Source: Candidatus Enterococcus stercoripullorum (GTDB lineage: Bacteria > Bacillota > Bacilli > Lactobacillales > Enterococcaceae). Taken from it: 47,964 nt of DNA. A model generated the notes under the pieces. The model was not told the DNA's origin, ran no database searches, and saw only the letters and a list, made by a program, of their open reading frames with translations. Both the position numbers and the translations under genes were made by a program. Position 1 is the stretch's first letter. Each line of letters begins with the position of its first letter. The DNA lies in contig DWVH01000041.1 in assembly GCA_019120335.1 (NCBI GenBank), forward strand, positions 1-47,964, read 5' to 3'. Positions 1-8,399 of the stretch are shown piece after piece.

Positions 1-794
1 AAATCATCAAAGCTCTCACGAATGGTTGCTTGATATTCTTCTTTGTGAACTAACTTAGAAACTTTTTCTAATAAAGCCTTTTCCCTATTCTCATCTAAAA
101 CCGGTAATTGATGTTTTGCTTTATAATCCGCAATTGACGAAACCACATCCATCCGTTCTTCCAATAATTTTACGATTTGTCGGTCAATTTGGTCAATTGT
201 TTTGCGTAACTTATCAAGATTTTCGGCAGTTTCTTCCTCTTTCTTAGGAATTTCTTTAAGGATTTTCGCAGGATTTCCCGCAATCACTACATTATCTGGA
301 AAACTCTTAGTCACTACGCTACCTGAACCGACAACGACATTATCTCCTAATGTAACTCCGGGTAAAATCACTGAATTGCCACCAATCCAGACGTTATCAC
401 CAATTGTAATCGGCGCGCCATTTTCATAACCACTGTTTCTCTCAACAGGGTCAATTGGATGATAAGCTGTATATAATTGAACATTAGGGGCCAACATACA
501 ATTATCGCCAATCGTTATCGGACAAATATCTAATAACACCGCATTAAAATTGGCATAAAAGTTCTCACCTACATAAATATTATAACCGTAATCAAAATGT
601 ACATTCGGCTCCATATATAAGTTTTGTGCTGTTTTGCCAAAAGTTTGTTTTAATAATTCGCTGCGTTTTTTTCCATCTGATTCTTGATTAATGGCGCGCA
701 TCATTTTTCTTGCGTGTTTGCGATCTGCAACTAACTCGGCATCTCCTGAAAAATAAGACTCGCCAGCAATCATTTTCTCTTTTTCTGTTCTCAC
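1..794 (-). CDS. Sugar O-acetyltransferase fused to chorismate mutase (partial, runs off left edge)
   Basis: The N-terminal ~185 residues are a maltose/galactoside O-acetyltransferase: the ESYFSGD and ARKMMRAIN start, then left-handed beta-helix hexapeptide repeats ([30 protein letters not shown]) and the family ending [11 protein letters not shown]. Instead of stopping there, the frame continues through a charged linker into an AroQ-type chorismate mutase: [26 protein letters not shown] and LDENRE, which supply the Arg, Arg, Lys, Asp-x-x-Arg-Glu residues of that active site. The last visible residues are ESFDD and no stop is reached. The GTG start at 794 is chosen because AAAGGTGAT precedes it; an in-frame ATG lies at 773. 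It follows the Sir2 gene by 15 bases and is probably co-transcribed with it. Acetyl-CoA:sugar acetylation is the family role; the actual substrate is unknown. Confidence 0.88.
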   Translation of the reverse strand, partial: MRTEKEKMIAGESYFSGDAELVADRKHARKMMRAINQESDGKKRSELLKQTFGKTAQNLYMEPNVHFDYGYNIYVGENFYANFNAVLLDICPITIGDNCMLAPNVQLYTAYHPIDPVERNSGYENGAPITIGDNVWIGGNSVILPGVTLGDNVVVGSGSVVTKSFPDNVVIAGNPAKILKEIPKKEEETAENLDKLRKTIDQIDRQIVKLLEERMDVVSSIADYKAKHQLPVLDENREKALLEKVSKLVHKEEYQATIRESFDD

Positions 795-809
795 AACATC
801 ACCTTTTTC

Positions 810-1511
810 TTATAATTTTTCAAATACTTCTACTGCATTCTTTTGTAACATAAAAGCTTGGATTGGCAAATAAATAGCGGTCTGATTGATAACTAAAACT
901 TTTGCATCAGCACGTTTATAATGGATTAAATCGCAAAACGGATGTACTTGGAAAGTCGTCCCCACAATCACGATTAAATCCGCATTTCTCACTGCATTCA
1001 CAGCACTATCCAACACATCTTGGGTAAAACCTTCTTCATATAGCACAATCCCTGGACGAATTTGCCCGCCACAATCACGATGCACATCGGATTGCACATA
1101 ATCTTGATAATCAACCTTTTGATGACATTTTCGACAATAGCAGTCATAAATATTGCCATGAAAATTCACACAATGTTGACTTCCAGCCTTTTCATGTAGT
1201 CCATCGATATTTTGCGAAACCACCCAACAATCTTTCTCTTTTTCCATCGCGGCAATTTTTTCATGAATGACATTTGGTTTGGCATCAGGATGATATAATT
1301 TTTGGACAAATTCATAAAACTTTTCTGGCTCCCGTAGCATACACGTATGACTCAACAAATACTCTGGTTGATCAAGTCCATGATACACGCCTTTTAAGGA
1401 GCGATAATCAGGAATTCCTGAAGCCGTTGACACCCCCGCTCCTGTTAGAAAAGTAATATGTTTGGTCTGTTGCATCATCTTCACTGCATCTTCTATCGTA
1501 ATTGCTGCCAT
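810..1511 (-). CDS. Sir2-family NAD-dependent protein deacylase
   Basis: A 233-residue sirtuin, removing acyl groups from lysines with NAD+ in the cytoplasm. Visible motifs are the NAD-binding GAGVSTASGIPDYRS near residue 24, the QNIDGLHEKAGS segment, the catalytic His in FHGN, a four-cysteine zinc site (CYCRKC then a later DCGG, with one Cys from the CYC pair) and IVGTTFQVHPF near the C-terminus. ATG follows AGGGGATAAG, a good ribosome site. The downstream neighbour on the same strand is an acetyltransferase fusion 15 bases away, so acetylation and deacetylation enzymes share a transcript. I cannot tell deacetylase from other deacylase specificity. Confidence 0.93.
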   Translation of the reverse strand: MAAITIEDAVKMMQQTKHITFLTGAGVSTASGIPDYRSLKGVYHGLDQPEYLLSHTCMLREPEKFYEFVQKLYHPDAKPNVIHEKIAAMEKEKDCWVVSQNIDGLHEKAGSQHCVNFHGNIYDCYCRKCHQKVDYQDYVQSDVHRDCGGQIRPGIVLYEEGFTQDVLDSAVNAVRNADLIVIVGTTFQVHPFCDLIHYKRADAKVLVINQTAIYLPIQAFMLQKNAVEVFEKL

Positions 1512-1541
1512 CTTATCCCCTACTTTCTCTTCTTTTCCCTT

Positions 1542-1547
1542 ATTATA
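1542..1547 (-). promoter_or_regulatory. Probable -10 box of the sir2 operon
   Basis: Reading the minus strand, TATAAT is preceded by TGA, giving an extended -10 about 30 bases before the sir2 start. No good -35 hexamer is seen at 17 bases. Confidence 0.55.
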
Positions 1548-1570
1548 TCATTGATTATCCATCCTGACAG

Positions 1571-1585
1571 AAATTTCAGAAAATA
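1571..1585. promoter_or_regulatory. Possible CodY box
   Basis: AAATTTCAGAAAATA differs from the CodY consensus AATTTTCWGAAAATT at two positions. It lies about 60 bases upstream of the promoter that precedes the lysine riboswitch, where a nutrient-sensing repressor of amino-acid uptake would make sense. Match to consensus is seen; binding is inferred. Confidence 0.5.
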
Positions 1586-1609
1586 GTTTGTAAAAATTAT
1601 CATCTTTCA

Positions 1610-1623
1610 TGAAAACGTTTATA
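1610..1623. promoter_or_regulatory. Possible cre (CcpA) site
   Basis: TGAAAACGTTTATA matches TGWAANCGNTNWCA except at one position near the right end. It is just upstream of the -35 region of the riboswitch transcript. Confidence 0.4.
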
Positions 1624-1646
1624 TGAAAATTCGCTTTACATTTCTA

Positions 1647-1680
1647 TTGACAAAACACAACTTTTCAACTACCCTATAAA
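1647..1680 (+). promoter_or_regulatory. Promoter of the lysine-riboswitch transcript
   Basis: TTGACA (1647-1652) is a consensus -35. Seventeen bases later stands TACCCT (1670-1675); TATAAA (1675-1680) looks better but is 22 bases away. The -10 choice is open. Confidence 0.55.
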
Positions 1681-1707
1681 AGAATTAATTGAATAGTTTC
1701 CTTCACT

Positions 1708-1890
1708 TAAAAAGTAGAGGTCGCAGGATTTATTAAGCTTATGGAGTCAAGCAAGACGTGGAAGTAAGTCTAGGAAATACTGCCGAAACCATTCTTTATT
1801 GCTTGAAAGAATGTGTTGGGGTGCAAGTGAATAATTTGCACACTGTCTTAGTTTTCTAAGATGAGCTATGTTTAGTGAAAAGGATTGTAG
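1708..1890 (+). ncRNA. Lysine riboswitch (L box) aptamer
   Basis: The leader carries the conserved L-box blocks in order: AGAGGTCGC at the 5' side, ACTGCCGAAACC at the centre, the GGGGTGCAAGTGAATAAT hairpin followed by CACACTGTC, a further hairpin TTAGTTTTCTAA and the closing GAGCTAT. This follows the Bacillus subtilis lysC leader block for block. It is followed by a terminator and then an amino-acid importer, so lysine excess should stop transcription of the importer. It makes lysine (or a close cationic analogue) the likely transported substrate. Confidence 0.93.
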
Positions 1891-1897
1891 TCATTTC

Positions 1898-1937
1898 AGC
1901 AGTCGTTTTCTAAGCATAGAAAGGGCTGCTTTTTTGT
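1898..1937 (+). terminator. Riboswitch-controlled terminator
   Basis: GCAGTC pairs with GGCTGC around an inner TTTCTA/TAGAAA stem, followed by six Ts at 1930-1935. This is the expression platform of the lysine riboswitch. Confidence 0.85.
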
Positions 1938-2031
1938 TTAGCTAAAAGAGGTAGTTAATTTTCCTTTCATTTATTCAACCACTTCTTAATAAGTGAAATG
2001 ATTCAAAAAAATAAGAAAAGAGGAATTTCAA

Positions 2032-3603
2032 ATGAAAAAACGTGCAGGCTTATTCTTTTTACTGACACTGATTACCTTATTTGTCAATAGTTTACCAGTA
2101 TTTGCCGATGATAAAACTCCTGCCAATGAATTTAGAGTCGGAATGGAGGCTGGATATGCGCCATTTAACTGGACACAAACCAACGATAAACATGATGCAG
2201 TCGAAATTGCTGGTCAAAAAAATGCCTACGCTGGCGGTTATGATGTCGAAATTGCCAAACGCATTGCCGATGGCTTAGGCAAAAAATTAGTCATTATCCC
2301 TACTTCTTGGGATGGCTTAATTCCTGCCTTACAATCCGGCAAATTAGATGCGATTATTGCAGGGATGAGTCCAACAGCCGAACGCGCCAAACAAATTGAT
2401 TTTACTGACCCTTACTACGAATCACATTTAGTTATGGTAACACAAAAAAATGGAAAATATGCCAATGCTAAGTCGATTGACGATTTCAAAGGGGCAAAAA
2501 TTACTGCCCAATTGAATACTTTCCATTACACAGTTATCGATCAAATCCCTGATGTCCAAAAACAACAAGCTTCAAAAGATTTTTCAAGCATGCGTGTGGC
2601 CTTGGCTTCAGGAATTATTGATGGTTATGTGAGCGAAAGACCAGAAGGCGTCACTGCAAGCAATGTCAATAAAAATTTCAAAATGATTGAGTTTGCCGAT
2701 GATAAAGGCTTTAAAACCAATCCAGAAGATGTACAAGTCGCTGTTGGAATGCGTAAAGGAGATAGCGATGTACAAAAAGTCAACCAAATTTTAGCGACAA
2801 TATCAGCTAAAGAACGTACGAAATTAATGGATGCTGCGATTGAAAACCAACCATCTTCAACTGATGAAAATGAAGACACTGGTTTAATGGCTACTTTCAA
2901 ACAAATCTTAAGTCAATACGGTACCCTATTCCTTAAAGGTGCGGGCATGACTTTATTAATTGCGATTTTCTCAACCTTTGTAGGAACGATTATTGGTTTG
3001 TTAATTGGGGTATTTAGAACGCTACCTACTTCAGAAAATCCTGTCGCGCGTTTCTTCCAAAAATTTTTAAATGCGATTATTACCATTTATGTTGAAGTTT
3101 TCCGTGGTACGCCAATGATGGTACAAGCGATGGTTATCTTCTATGGTTTGGCCCTAGCTTTTCACATTGATTTAAACCGCGTCGTTGCCGGGCTATTGAT
3201 TGTTTCGATTAACACGGGTGCTTATATGACAGAAATCGTGCGTGGAGGTATCTTCGCTGTAGATAAAGGTCAGTTCGAAGCCGCACAAGCTATCGGTATG
3301 AACCACCGTCAAACCATGATGAAAGTCGTTTTACCACAAGTATTGCGCAATATCTTACCAGCCATTGGTAATGAAACAGTCATCAACATTAAAGATACCG
3401 CGGTGTTAAGTGTTATCAGTGTGCCGGATTTATTCTTTGCAGGTTCTACTAGTGCCGGAACTAACTACATGTTCTTCCAAACGTTCACCATCGTCGCTGT
3501 GATTTACCTAGTGATGACCTTAACTTCAACAAGCCTATTACGCTTATTGGAAAAGAAAATTGATGGACCTAGCGCTTATGTACCAATGGACGAAGAAAAA
3601 TAA
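2032..3603 (+). CDS. Amino-acid ABC transporter, substrate-binding and permease fusion (predicted lysine)
   Basis: A 523-residue fusion. Residues 1-25 are a signal peptide ending PVFA before DDK. Residues ~33-275 are a family 3 solute-binding domain ([41 protein letters not shown]). Residues ~300-515 are a His/Gln-type permease with several membrane segments and the ATPase-contact [12 protein letters not shown] loop. Binding protein and channel in one chain is common in Lactobacillales. The ATPase gene follows after 14 bases. Lysine specificity is inferred from the upstream riboswitch, not from the protein. GAGG precedes the ATG. Confidence 0.93.
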   Translation: MKKRAGLFFLLTLITLFVNSLPVFADDKTPANEFRVGMEAGYAPFNWTQTNDKHDAVEIAGQKNAYAGGYDVEIAKRIADGLGKKLVIIPTSWDGLIPALQSGKLDAIIAGMSPTAERAKQIDFTDPYYESHLVMVTQKNGKYANAKSIDDFKGAKITAQLNTFHYTVIDQIPDVQKQQASKDFSSMRVALASGIIDGYVSERPEGVTASNVNKNFKMIEFADDKGFKTNPEDVQVAVGMRKGDSDVQKVNQILATISAKERTKLMDAAIENQPSSTDENEDTGLMATFKQILSQYGTLFLKGAGMTLLIAIFSTFVGTIIGLLIGVFRTLPTSENPVARFFQKFLNAIITIYVEVFRGTPMMVQAMVIFYGLALAFHIDLNRVVAGLLIVSINTGAYMTEIVRGGIFAVDKGQFEAAQAIGMNHRQTMMKVVLPQVLRNILPAIGNETVINIKDTAVLSVISVPDLFFAGSTSAGTNYMFFQTFTIVAVIYLVMTLTSTSLLRLLEKKIDGPSAYVPMDEEK

Positions 3604-3617
3604 GGGAGGATTTAGAC

Positions 3618-4358
3618 ATGTCTGCAATTATTCAAATTAACCACTTGAAAAAAAGTTTTGGAAATAATAAAGTCTTAAAAGATGTTAGTTTAGCAGTGAA
3701 AAAAGGTGAAATTGTCACGATTATCGGTTCTTCTGGCTCAGGTAAATCCACCCTTTTACGCTGTATCAACTTACTTGAAAAACCAACCGATGGCGAAATT
3801 CTTTATAAAGGTGAAAATGTCTTAAGTCCAAAATACGATTTGCCAAAATATCGTACCCATTTAGGGATGGTTTTCCAATCCTTTAATCTATTCAATAATA
3901 TGAATGTATTGGAGAACTGTATTGCTGGACAAGTCACTGTATTAAAGAGAAATCGTGAAGAAGCGAAAAAAATTGCCCTTGAAAACCTTGAAAAAGTCGG
4001 TATGTCCCGCTTTTTAAATGCAAAACCTGCACAATTATCAGGGGGCCAAAAACAACGGGTGGCGATTGCGCGTGCGGTCTCTATGAATCCAGATGTCATG
4101 CTCTTTGATGAACCAACCTCCGCACTTGACCCTGAGATGGTCGGCGAAGTTTTAAAAACCATGAAAGACTTAACAAAAACTGGTTTAACCATGATTATTG
4201 TTACCCACGAAATGGCCTTTGCTAAAGAAGTTTCTGACCGTGTAATCTTCATGGATAAAGGAGTCATCGCTGAAGAAGGAACTCCAGAGGAAATCTTCAA
4301 TACACCAAAAGAAGAACGTACCAAAGCCTTCTTACATCGTGTCCTTAACGATAAATAG
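3618..4358 (+). CDS. Amino-acid ABC transporter ATPase
   Basis: A 246-residue GlnQ/ArtP-type ATPase that powers the importer encoded just upstream. Walker A is GSSGSGKST at residues 37-45; the Q-loop lies in MVFQSFNLF; the signature is [14 protein letters not shown]; Walker B is [13 protein letters not shown]; the switch histidine is in [10 protein letters not shown]. The AAGGGAGG ribosome site begins within the stop codon of the permease gene, so the two genes are one operon under the lysine riboswitch. Confidence 0.96.
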   Translation: MSAIIQINHLKKSFGNNKVLKDVSLAVKKGEIVTIIGSSGSGKSTLLRCINLLEKPTDGEILYKGENVLSPKYDLPKYRTHLGMVFQSFNLFNNMNVLENCIAGQVTVLKRNREEAKKIALENLEKVGMSRFLNAKPAQLSGGQKQRVAIARAVSMNPDVMLFDEPTSALDPEMVGEVLKTMKDLTKTGLTMIIVTHEMAFAKEVSDRVIFMDKGVIAEEGTPEEIFNTPKEERTKAFLHRVLNDK

Positions 4359-4371
4359 TCGGATGTAAAGT

Positions 4372-4402
4372 AAGACTAGTCGCATTTGGCTAGTCTTTTT
4401 TC
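4372..4402 (+). terminator. Terminator of the ABC transporter operon
   Basis: AAGACTAG and CTAGTCTT form an 8-bp stem followed by a run of Ts. Confidence 0.85.
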
Positions 4403-4557
4403 ATTAATTTAATAAATAACTCAGAATATTTAGTTAAGACGTTATGTCATCGTTTGACAAATGAGAATAAAAAATATCAACGCAAATGATATCAACATAT
4501 TTTATTGATGTTTGATGAAAGTATCATTAAAATTAACTCTATCTAAAATAAATAGGA

Positions 4558-4586
4558 TTGCCATTTTTCGCAAAATTAGATACAAT
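4558..4586 (+). promoter_or_regulatory. brnQ promoter
   Basis: TTGCCA (4558-4563), a 17-base spacer and TACAAT (4581-4586). It lies inside the longest possible reading frame of brnQ, which supports the ATG at 4618 as the real start. Confidence 0.8.
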
Positions 4587-4617
4587 TTACTCAATTCTTT
4601 TTGAAAAGAGGTTTAAA

Positions 4618-5961
4618 ATGGAAAAGAAATTATCATCAAAAGATTATTTGTATCTTGGTTCCATGTTATTCGGATTATTCTTTGGAGCAGGAAACTTAAT
4701 CTTCCCTGTGCACATGGGACAAGAAGCCGGTGCCAACGTTTGGCCAGCGATTATTGGCTTTTTAATCACTGGAATCGGTTTACCATTCTTAGGAATTATT
4801 GCTATCGGGATTTCCGGTGAAAATGGCTTATTTGACTTAGCTTCACGCGTACATAAAGGTTATGGCTACTTCTTTACCGTCGCATTATATTTAGTGATTG
4901 GGCCGTTTTTTGCAATGCCTCGTCTAGCAGCTACTTCCTTTGAAATCGGCTTAACCCCATTTGTCGCGGAAAACCAAAAGACCTTATTCTTAGCAATTTT
5001 TAGTATTCTATTTTTCGCTTTGTCTTGGTGGTTTTCACGCAATCCAAGTAAGCTATTAGACTATGTGGGAAAATTCTTAAATCCGTTATTCTTAGTACTT
5101 TTAGCTATTTTAATCGTGATGTCCTTTGTCAAACCAATGGCTAATATTCATGATATCACAGTACTTGGAAAATATCGTGATCATGCCTTCTTTACTGGTT
5201 TCCAAAATGGATATAACACTTTGGATGTCTTGGCTTCTTTAGCTTTTGGGATTATCGTAGTGAATACCTTAAAAAATAAAGGCGTCACTAAAAAAAGCAC
5301 CATTACCGCTGATACCTTTAAATCAGGTGCAGTAAGTGTACTATTAATGGGAATTATCTATTCTTTCTTAAGTTTAATGGGAACAATGAGCATGGGTAAA
5401 TTTGACTTAAGTGAAAATGGTGGTATTGCCTTAGCTCAAATCGCACATTACTACTTAGGAACAGGTGGAAGTATCATCCTAGCTTTAATCGTTGTCGTGG
5501 CTTGTTTGAAGACAACCATTGGCTTAACCACCGCCTTTTCTGAAACTTTTGCCGAATTATTCCCAAGATTAAGTTATTCGACTTTAATTGCTGGTGTTTC
5601 TATTATTCCATGTATTATCGCGAATGTCGGCTTAACAAGCATCATTTCTTATAGTACGCCAGTGTTAATGTTTCTATATCCTTTAGCCATTATCTTAGTA
5701 CTATTAGGCGTTAGTGGCCCATTATTCAAAAACAATCCAATCGTTTATCAAACAGTGACGATATTTACGATTATTCCTGCAATAATCGATGGCCTACAAA
5801 GTTCGCCAGCGTGGATTCAAAATGCTAACATAACCCAAAAAATTATTGAATTTGCTAAAAATACTTTGCCATTCTTTGGTATTGGTATGGGCTGGATTGT
5901 GCCTGCAGCATTTGGTTTGATTCTTGGTTTAGGCATCTATCTTATCAAAGAAAAATTATAA
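4618..5961 (+). CDS. brnQ: Branched-chain amino-acid transporter BrnQ (LIVCS family)
   Basis: A 447-residue cation-coupled carrier for leucine, isoleucine and valine in the cytoplasmic membrane. The family signature LFGLFFGAGNLIFPVHMGQ lies in the first membrane segment, and about twelve hydrophobic segments follow (for example ALYLVIGPFFAMPRLAATSFE and TTIGLTTAFSETF). The start at 4618 follows AAAAGAGG; a longer frame from 4558 would begin inside the promoter. The gene is monocistronic with its own terminator. Confidence 0.95.
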   Translation: MEKKLSSKDYLYLGSMLFGLFFGAGNLIFPVHMGQEAGANVWPAIIGFLITGIGLPFLGIIAIGISGENGLFDLASRVHKGYGYFFTVALYLVIGPFFAMPRLAATSFEIGLTPFVAENQKTLFLAIFSILFFALSWWFSRNPSKLLDYVGKFLNPLFLVLLAILIVMSFVKPMANIHDITVLGKYRDHAFFTGFQNGYNTLDVLASLAFGIIVVNTLKNKGVTKKSTITADTFKSGAVSVLLMGIIYSFLSLMGTMSMGKFDLSENGGIALAQIAHYYLGTGGSIILALIVVVACLKTTIGLTTAFSETFAELFPRLSYSTLIAGVSIIPCIIANVGLTSIISYSTPVLMFLYPLAIILVLLGVSGPLFKNNPIVYQTVTIFTIIPAIIDGLQSSPAWIQNANITQKIIEFAKNTLPFFGIGMGWIVPAAFGLILGLGIYLIKEKL

Positions 5962-5966
5962 AACGC

Positions 5967-5995
5967 AAAAAGGTTGGGATTTTCCAGCCTTTTTA
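5967..5995 (+). terminator. brnQ terminator
   Basis: AAAAAGGTTGG and CCAGCCTTTTT form an 11-bp stem with one G-T pair; the second arm supplies the U tail. Confidence 0.85.
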
Positions 5996-6035
5996 CTTTT
6001 CCTTTAATAAAAGTCAAATATTTCTTAGTGTTTTA

Positions 6036-6067
6036 TTCATATATTTTTCACAACTCTTACCTATAAT
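6036..6067 (+). promoter_or_regulatory. Promoter and direct-repeat operator of small RNA A
   Basis: TTCATA (6036-6041), five bases, TTCACA (6047-6052), nine bases, then TATAAT (6062-6067). The 11-bp period and the position just before the -10 are those of OmpR-type response-regulator sites such as CiaR boxes. No normal -35 is present. Confidence 0.65.
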
Positions 6068-6072
6068 AAAAT

Positions 6073-6155
6073 CATCCCAATAAAACAACCCTTAAACATT
6101 TTTTCATTTTAACTCCTTTCTATAAGCTAGTTGGTACGTCCGACTAGCTTTTTTT
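6073..6155 (+). ncRNA. Candidate small RNA A (csRNA-like)
   Basis: About 83 nt from just after the -10 to a U7 tail. It starts at ATCCCAATAAAACAACCC, has an unpaired U/A-rich middle with CATTTTAACTCCTT, and ends in the stem AAGCTAGTTGG/CCGACTAGCTT (6124-6150). The CATTTTAACTCC block is complementary to a ribosome site plus AUG, as in streptococcal cia-dependent small RNAs. A homologous copy follows at 6256. No open frame on this strand. Confidence 0.7.
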
Positions 6156-6218
6156 CTTTATAAAGATATAGCTGTTCGTCGAAGCATTTTTCATTCTTTT
6201 TAAAATCGTCTTATTCTC

Positions 6219-6250
6219 TTCACAAAAAATTCACGACTTCTAGGTATAGT
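6219..6250 (+). promoter_or_regulatory. Promoter and direct-repeat operator of small RNA B
   Basis: TTCACA (6219-6224), five bases, TTCACG (6230-6235), nine bases, then TATAGT (6245-6250). The spacing is identical to that of small RNA A. Confidence 0.65.
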
Positions 6251-6255
6251 ATAGA

Positions 6256-6352
6256 TATCCCAACAAACAACCCTATAAAAACACTTTTTCATTTTTTAAC
6301 TCCTTGTAAAAACGGACGAGCCTATCCAATGGATAAACTCGTCCGTTTTTCT
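6256..6352 (+). ncRNA. Candidate small RNA B (csRNA-like)
   Basis: About 95 nt. The 5' half matches RNA A (ATCCCAACAAACAACCCT, then CATTTTTTAACTCCTT), while the terminator stem has a different sequence: AAAAACGGACGAG with CTCGTCCGTTTTT (6308-6350). The conserved part is therefore the linear region, not the stem. The terminator also faces the phosphatase gene that ends at 6352 and may serve both strands. Confidence 0.7.
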
Positions 6353-6804
6353 TATTTTATCTTTTCATACCAAGGTTTTAACCCTAGTGATAATAATCGA
6401 TATGTCTCCTCAAAATCACCCGTATACCATGGATCGGGTACCTCTTTTCCTTGATAGCCATCCACAACATCTAAGTACAAATAGACCTTGTCCTTACAAT
6501 CTTGAGGGGCTCTAGCTAATAAATCTTTCACATTTTGATGATCCATACCAATGATATAATCATATTCATAAAAATCTTGTGTCGTAATCGGCGTGGAAAA
6601 CATCGCTGAAGTATCAATTCCTAAGCGAGTAAGCACCTTTTTCGTCCCCGGATGCACTGGATTGCCATGTTCCCAAGTACTAGTCGCTGCAGAAGCCACT
6701 TTAATATCTGAACACTGATTTTTAGCTAAATAATCACGCATCAAACCCTCAGCCATTGGAGAACGGCAAATATTTCCTAAACAAACCATCAATACTTTTG
6801 TCAT
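6352..6804 (-). CDS. Low-molecular-weight protein-tyrosine phosphatase
   Basis: A 150-residue cytoplasmic phosphatase. The P-loop CLGNICRS (Cys8 to Arg14) sits right at the N-terminus, and the general-acid Asp is in VPDPWYTGDF near residue 120. Length and motifs fit the YwlE/YfkJ group, some of which act on phospho-arginine; I cannot say which applies here. The start follows AGGAGG. It is the last gene of the ruvA-ruvB-tetR operon, 9 bases after the TetR gene. Confidence 0.93.
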   Translation of the reverse strand: MTKVLMVCLGNICRSPMAEGLMRDYLAKNQCSDIKVASAATSTWEHGNPVHPGTKKVLTRLGIDTSAMFSTPITTQDFYEYDYIIGMDHQNVKDLLARAPQDCKDKVYLYLDVVDGYQGKEVPDPWYTGDFEETYRLLSLGLKPWYEKIK

Positions 6805-6813
6805 AAAGGCCTC

Positions 6814-7368
6814 CTATTCTTTTTCCTGATAAATACGATAGGCAAAAAATTCCATATCCGTTGCTAAGCGATACAGTTGGACCGCAATTTCAAAAGCTGA
6901 CTGCGGAAAATCATCGCGAATCCACGTTTCTAAAATGCCCGTACAACCATAAGAAAAGAAACGGGAATAAAACTCCATATCTTCACGAGATAACTCTTTA
7001 TTGACGTCCATCTGCATAAATAAGCGCACGAACGCGGGTTGAACTGTCTGCATGAAATTTTCTAAAAACAAGTGATGATGTGTCTTTAAAATAGTTTGAT
7101 AAAAACGACCATCCGCATGAATCACTTTCAACATCTTCAAAGCTTGCTCTTCCCAATTATCTAAAGACAGCGAATCAATTCTTAAATGAACCAATGCCTC
7201 ATTCACATAAACCCAACTAAATAATTCCTCAATATTCTTAAAGTGATAATAAAAAGTTTGACGGTTAATGCCTGCCATTTGTGTTAAATTTTGAATTTTA
7301 ATTTGATCTAATTTTTGTGTCTGACAAGCTTCCTTTAAGGCCTGTGCTAATTTTTCTTTCGTATTCAC
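6814..7368 (-). CDS. TetR-family transcriptional regulator
   Basis: 184 residues. The N-terminal ~55 residues form the TetR helix-turn-helix (IQNLTQMAGINRQTFYYHFKNIEELFSW); the rest is a helical ligand domain that looks most like the DhaS-type TetR_C_8 group, from memory. The start is GTG after AGAGGAAC. It lies 11 bases after ruvB and 9 before the phosphatase gene, an unusual place for a TetR regulator with no obvious pump or enzyme target next to it. Ligand and target are unknown. Confidence 0.85.
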   Translation of the reverse strand: MNTKEKLAQALKEACQTQKLDQIKIQNLTQMAGINRQTFYYHFKNIEELFSWVYVNEALVHLRIDSLSLDNWEEQALKMLKVIHADGRFYQTILKTHHHLFLENFMQTVQPAFVRLFMQMDVNKELSREDMEFYSRFFSYGCTGILETWIRDDFPQSAFEIAVQLYRLATDMEFFAYRIYQEKE

Positions 7369-7379
7369 TGTTTGTTCCT

Positions 7380-8381
7380 CTAATCTTCTTTTATCGGATA
7401 GCCAAAATGCTCATAAGCTAAATGCGTTGCCATCCGTCCACGTGAAGTGCGTTTCATCAAGCCACATTGAATCAAATAAGGCTCATACATATCCTCTACC
7501 GTATCAGGCTCTTCACCGATATTAACCGCCAAAGTATTCAAGCCAACCGGACCCCCGTGATAGACTTCGATTAAGGTTTTTAATAATTTTTGGTCAATAT
7601 AGTCTAGACCAATTTTATCTACTTGGAGCAAAGTCAAAGCCTGATCAGCAATTTGACGTTTGATTACTCCGTCTGACTGAACCTGTGCAAAATCACGGAC
7701 TCGCTTTAGTAAACGATTGGCAATTCGCGGCGTCCCCCGTGAGCGTCTAGCAATCTCTAACGCCCCTTCTTCCACGATTTCAGCTTGGAAAATATCTGCC
7801 GAACGCAAGACAATCTCTTTTAATTCACTTTCTTGATAATACTCCATATGCGCAATAATCCCAAAACGATCACGCAATGGTGCGGATAACATCCCCGCTC
7901 TCGTCGTTGCGCCAATCAAGGTAAATGGTGGCAGCGGAAAATGAACTGGGTGGGCTGTGGTGCCTTGTCCAACCATAATATCAATATAAAAATCTTCCAT
8001 CGCCGAATACAACACTTCTTCAGCAACTCGCGGTAAACGATGAATTTCATCAATAAACAAGACATCGCCGGGCTCTAATTCATTCAATACCGCCACTAAA
8101 TCACCAGGCTTTTCAATGGTAGGACCACTTGTCGTCTTGATATTTACCCCCATCTCATTGGCTATGACCATCGCCATGGTTGTTTTCCCTAAACCAGGCG
8201 GACCATATAATAGACAATGATCCAAGGCTTCTTCTCGTTGTTTAGCCGCTTGAATATAAATCTGTAACTGTGATTTCACTTTTTCTTGACCGATATACTG
8301 TGTAAAATACTGCGGTCTTAACGATTTTTCCAGATACATTTCGTCATCCATCATTTCCGGCGAGATCATTCTTTCGTCCAC
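7380..8381 (-). CDS. ruvB: Holliday junction branch migration ATPase RuvB
   Basis: 333 residues, hexameric AAA+ motor that drives branch migration with RuvA. Walker A is GPPGLGKTT, Walker B is LFIDEIHRL, sensor I is LIGATTRAG, the arginine finger region is APLRDRFG, and the C-terminal winged helix ends [15 protein letters not shown]. The start is GTG after AAAGGGGTGAAG. It lies 18 bases after ruvA. Confidence 0.98.
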   Translation of the reverse strand: MDERMISPEMMDDEMYLEKSLRPQYFTQYIGQEKVKSQLQIYIQAAKQREEALDHCLLYGPPGLGKTTMAMVIANEMGVNIKTTSGPTIEKPGDLVAVLNELEPGDVLFIDEIHRLPRVAEEVLYSAMEDFYIDIMVGQGTTAHPVHFPLPPFTLIGATTRAGMLSAPLRDRFGIIAHMEYYQESELKEIVLRSADIFQAEIVEEGALEIARRSRGTPRIANRLLKRVRDFAQVQSDGVIKRQIADQALTLLQVDKIGLDYIDQKLLKTLIEVYHGGPVGLNTLAVNIGEEPDTVEDMYEPYLIQCGLMKRTSRGRMATHLAYEHFGYPIKED

Positions 8382-8399
8382 ATCTTCACCCCTTTACCT

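Noticed and set aside
4418-4440. Possible CodY box before brnQ (around AACTCAGAATATT)
   Set aside because: About five mismatches from the consensus, too weak to report.
4558-4617. 20-codon N-terminal extension of brnQ
   Set aside because: It begins on the -35 hexamer of a good promoter, and the ATG at 4618 has AAAAGAGG.
6077-6305. Minus-strand short peptides starting MKKC in both small-RNA units, each behind a good AAGGAG site
   Set aside because: No minus-strand promoter is seen, the two peptides diverge at once in length and sequence (11 versus about 31 residues), and promoter and terminator both point to plus-strand RNA. The SD-AUG complement is expected for this type of small RNA.
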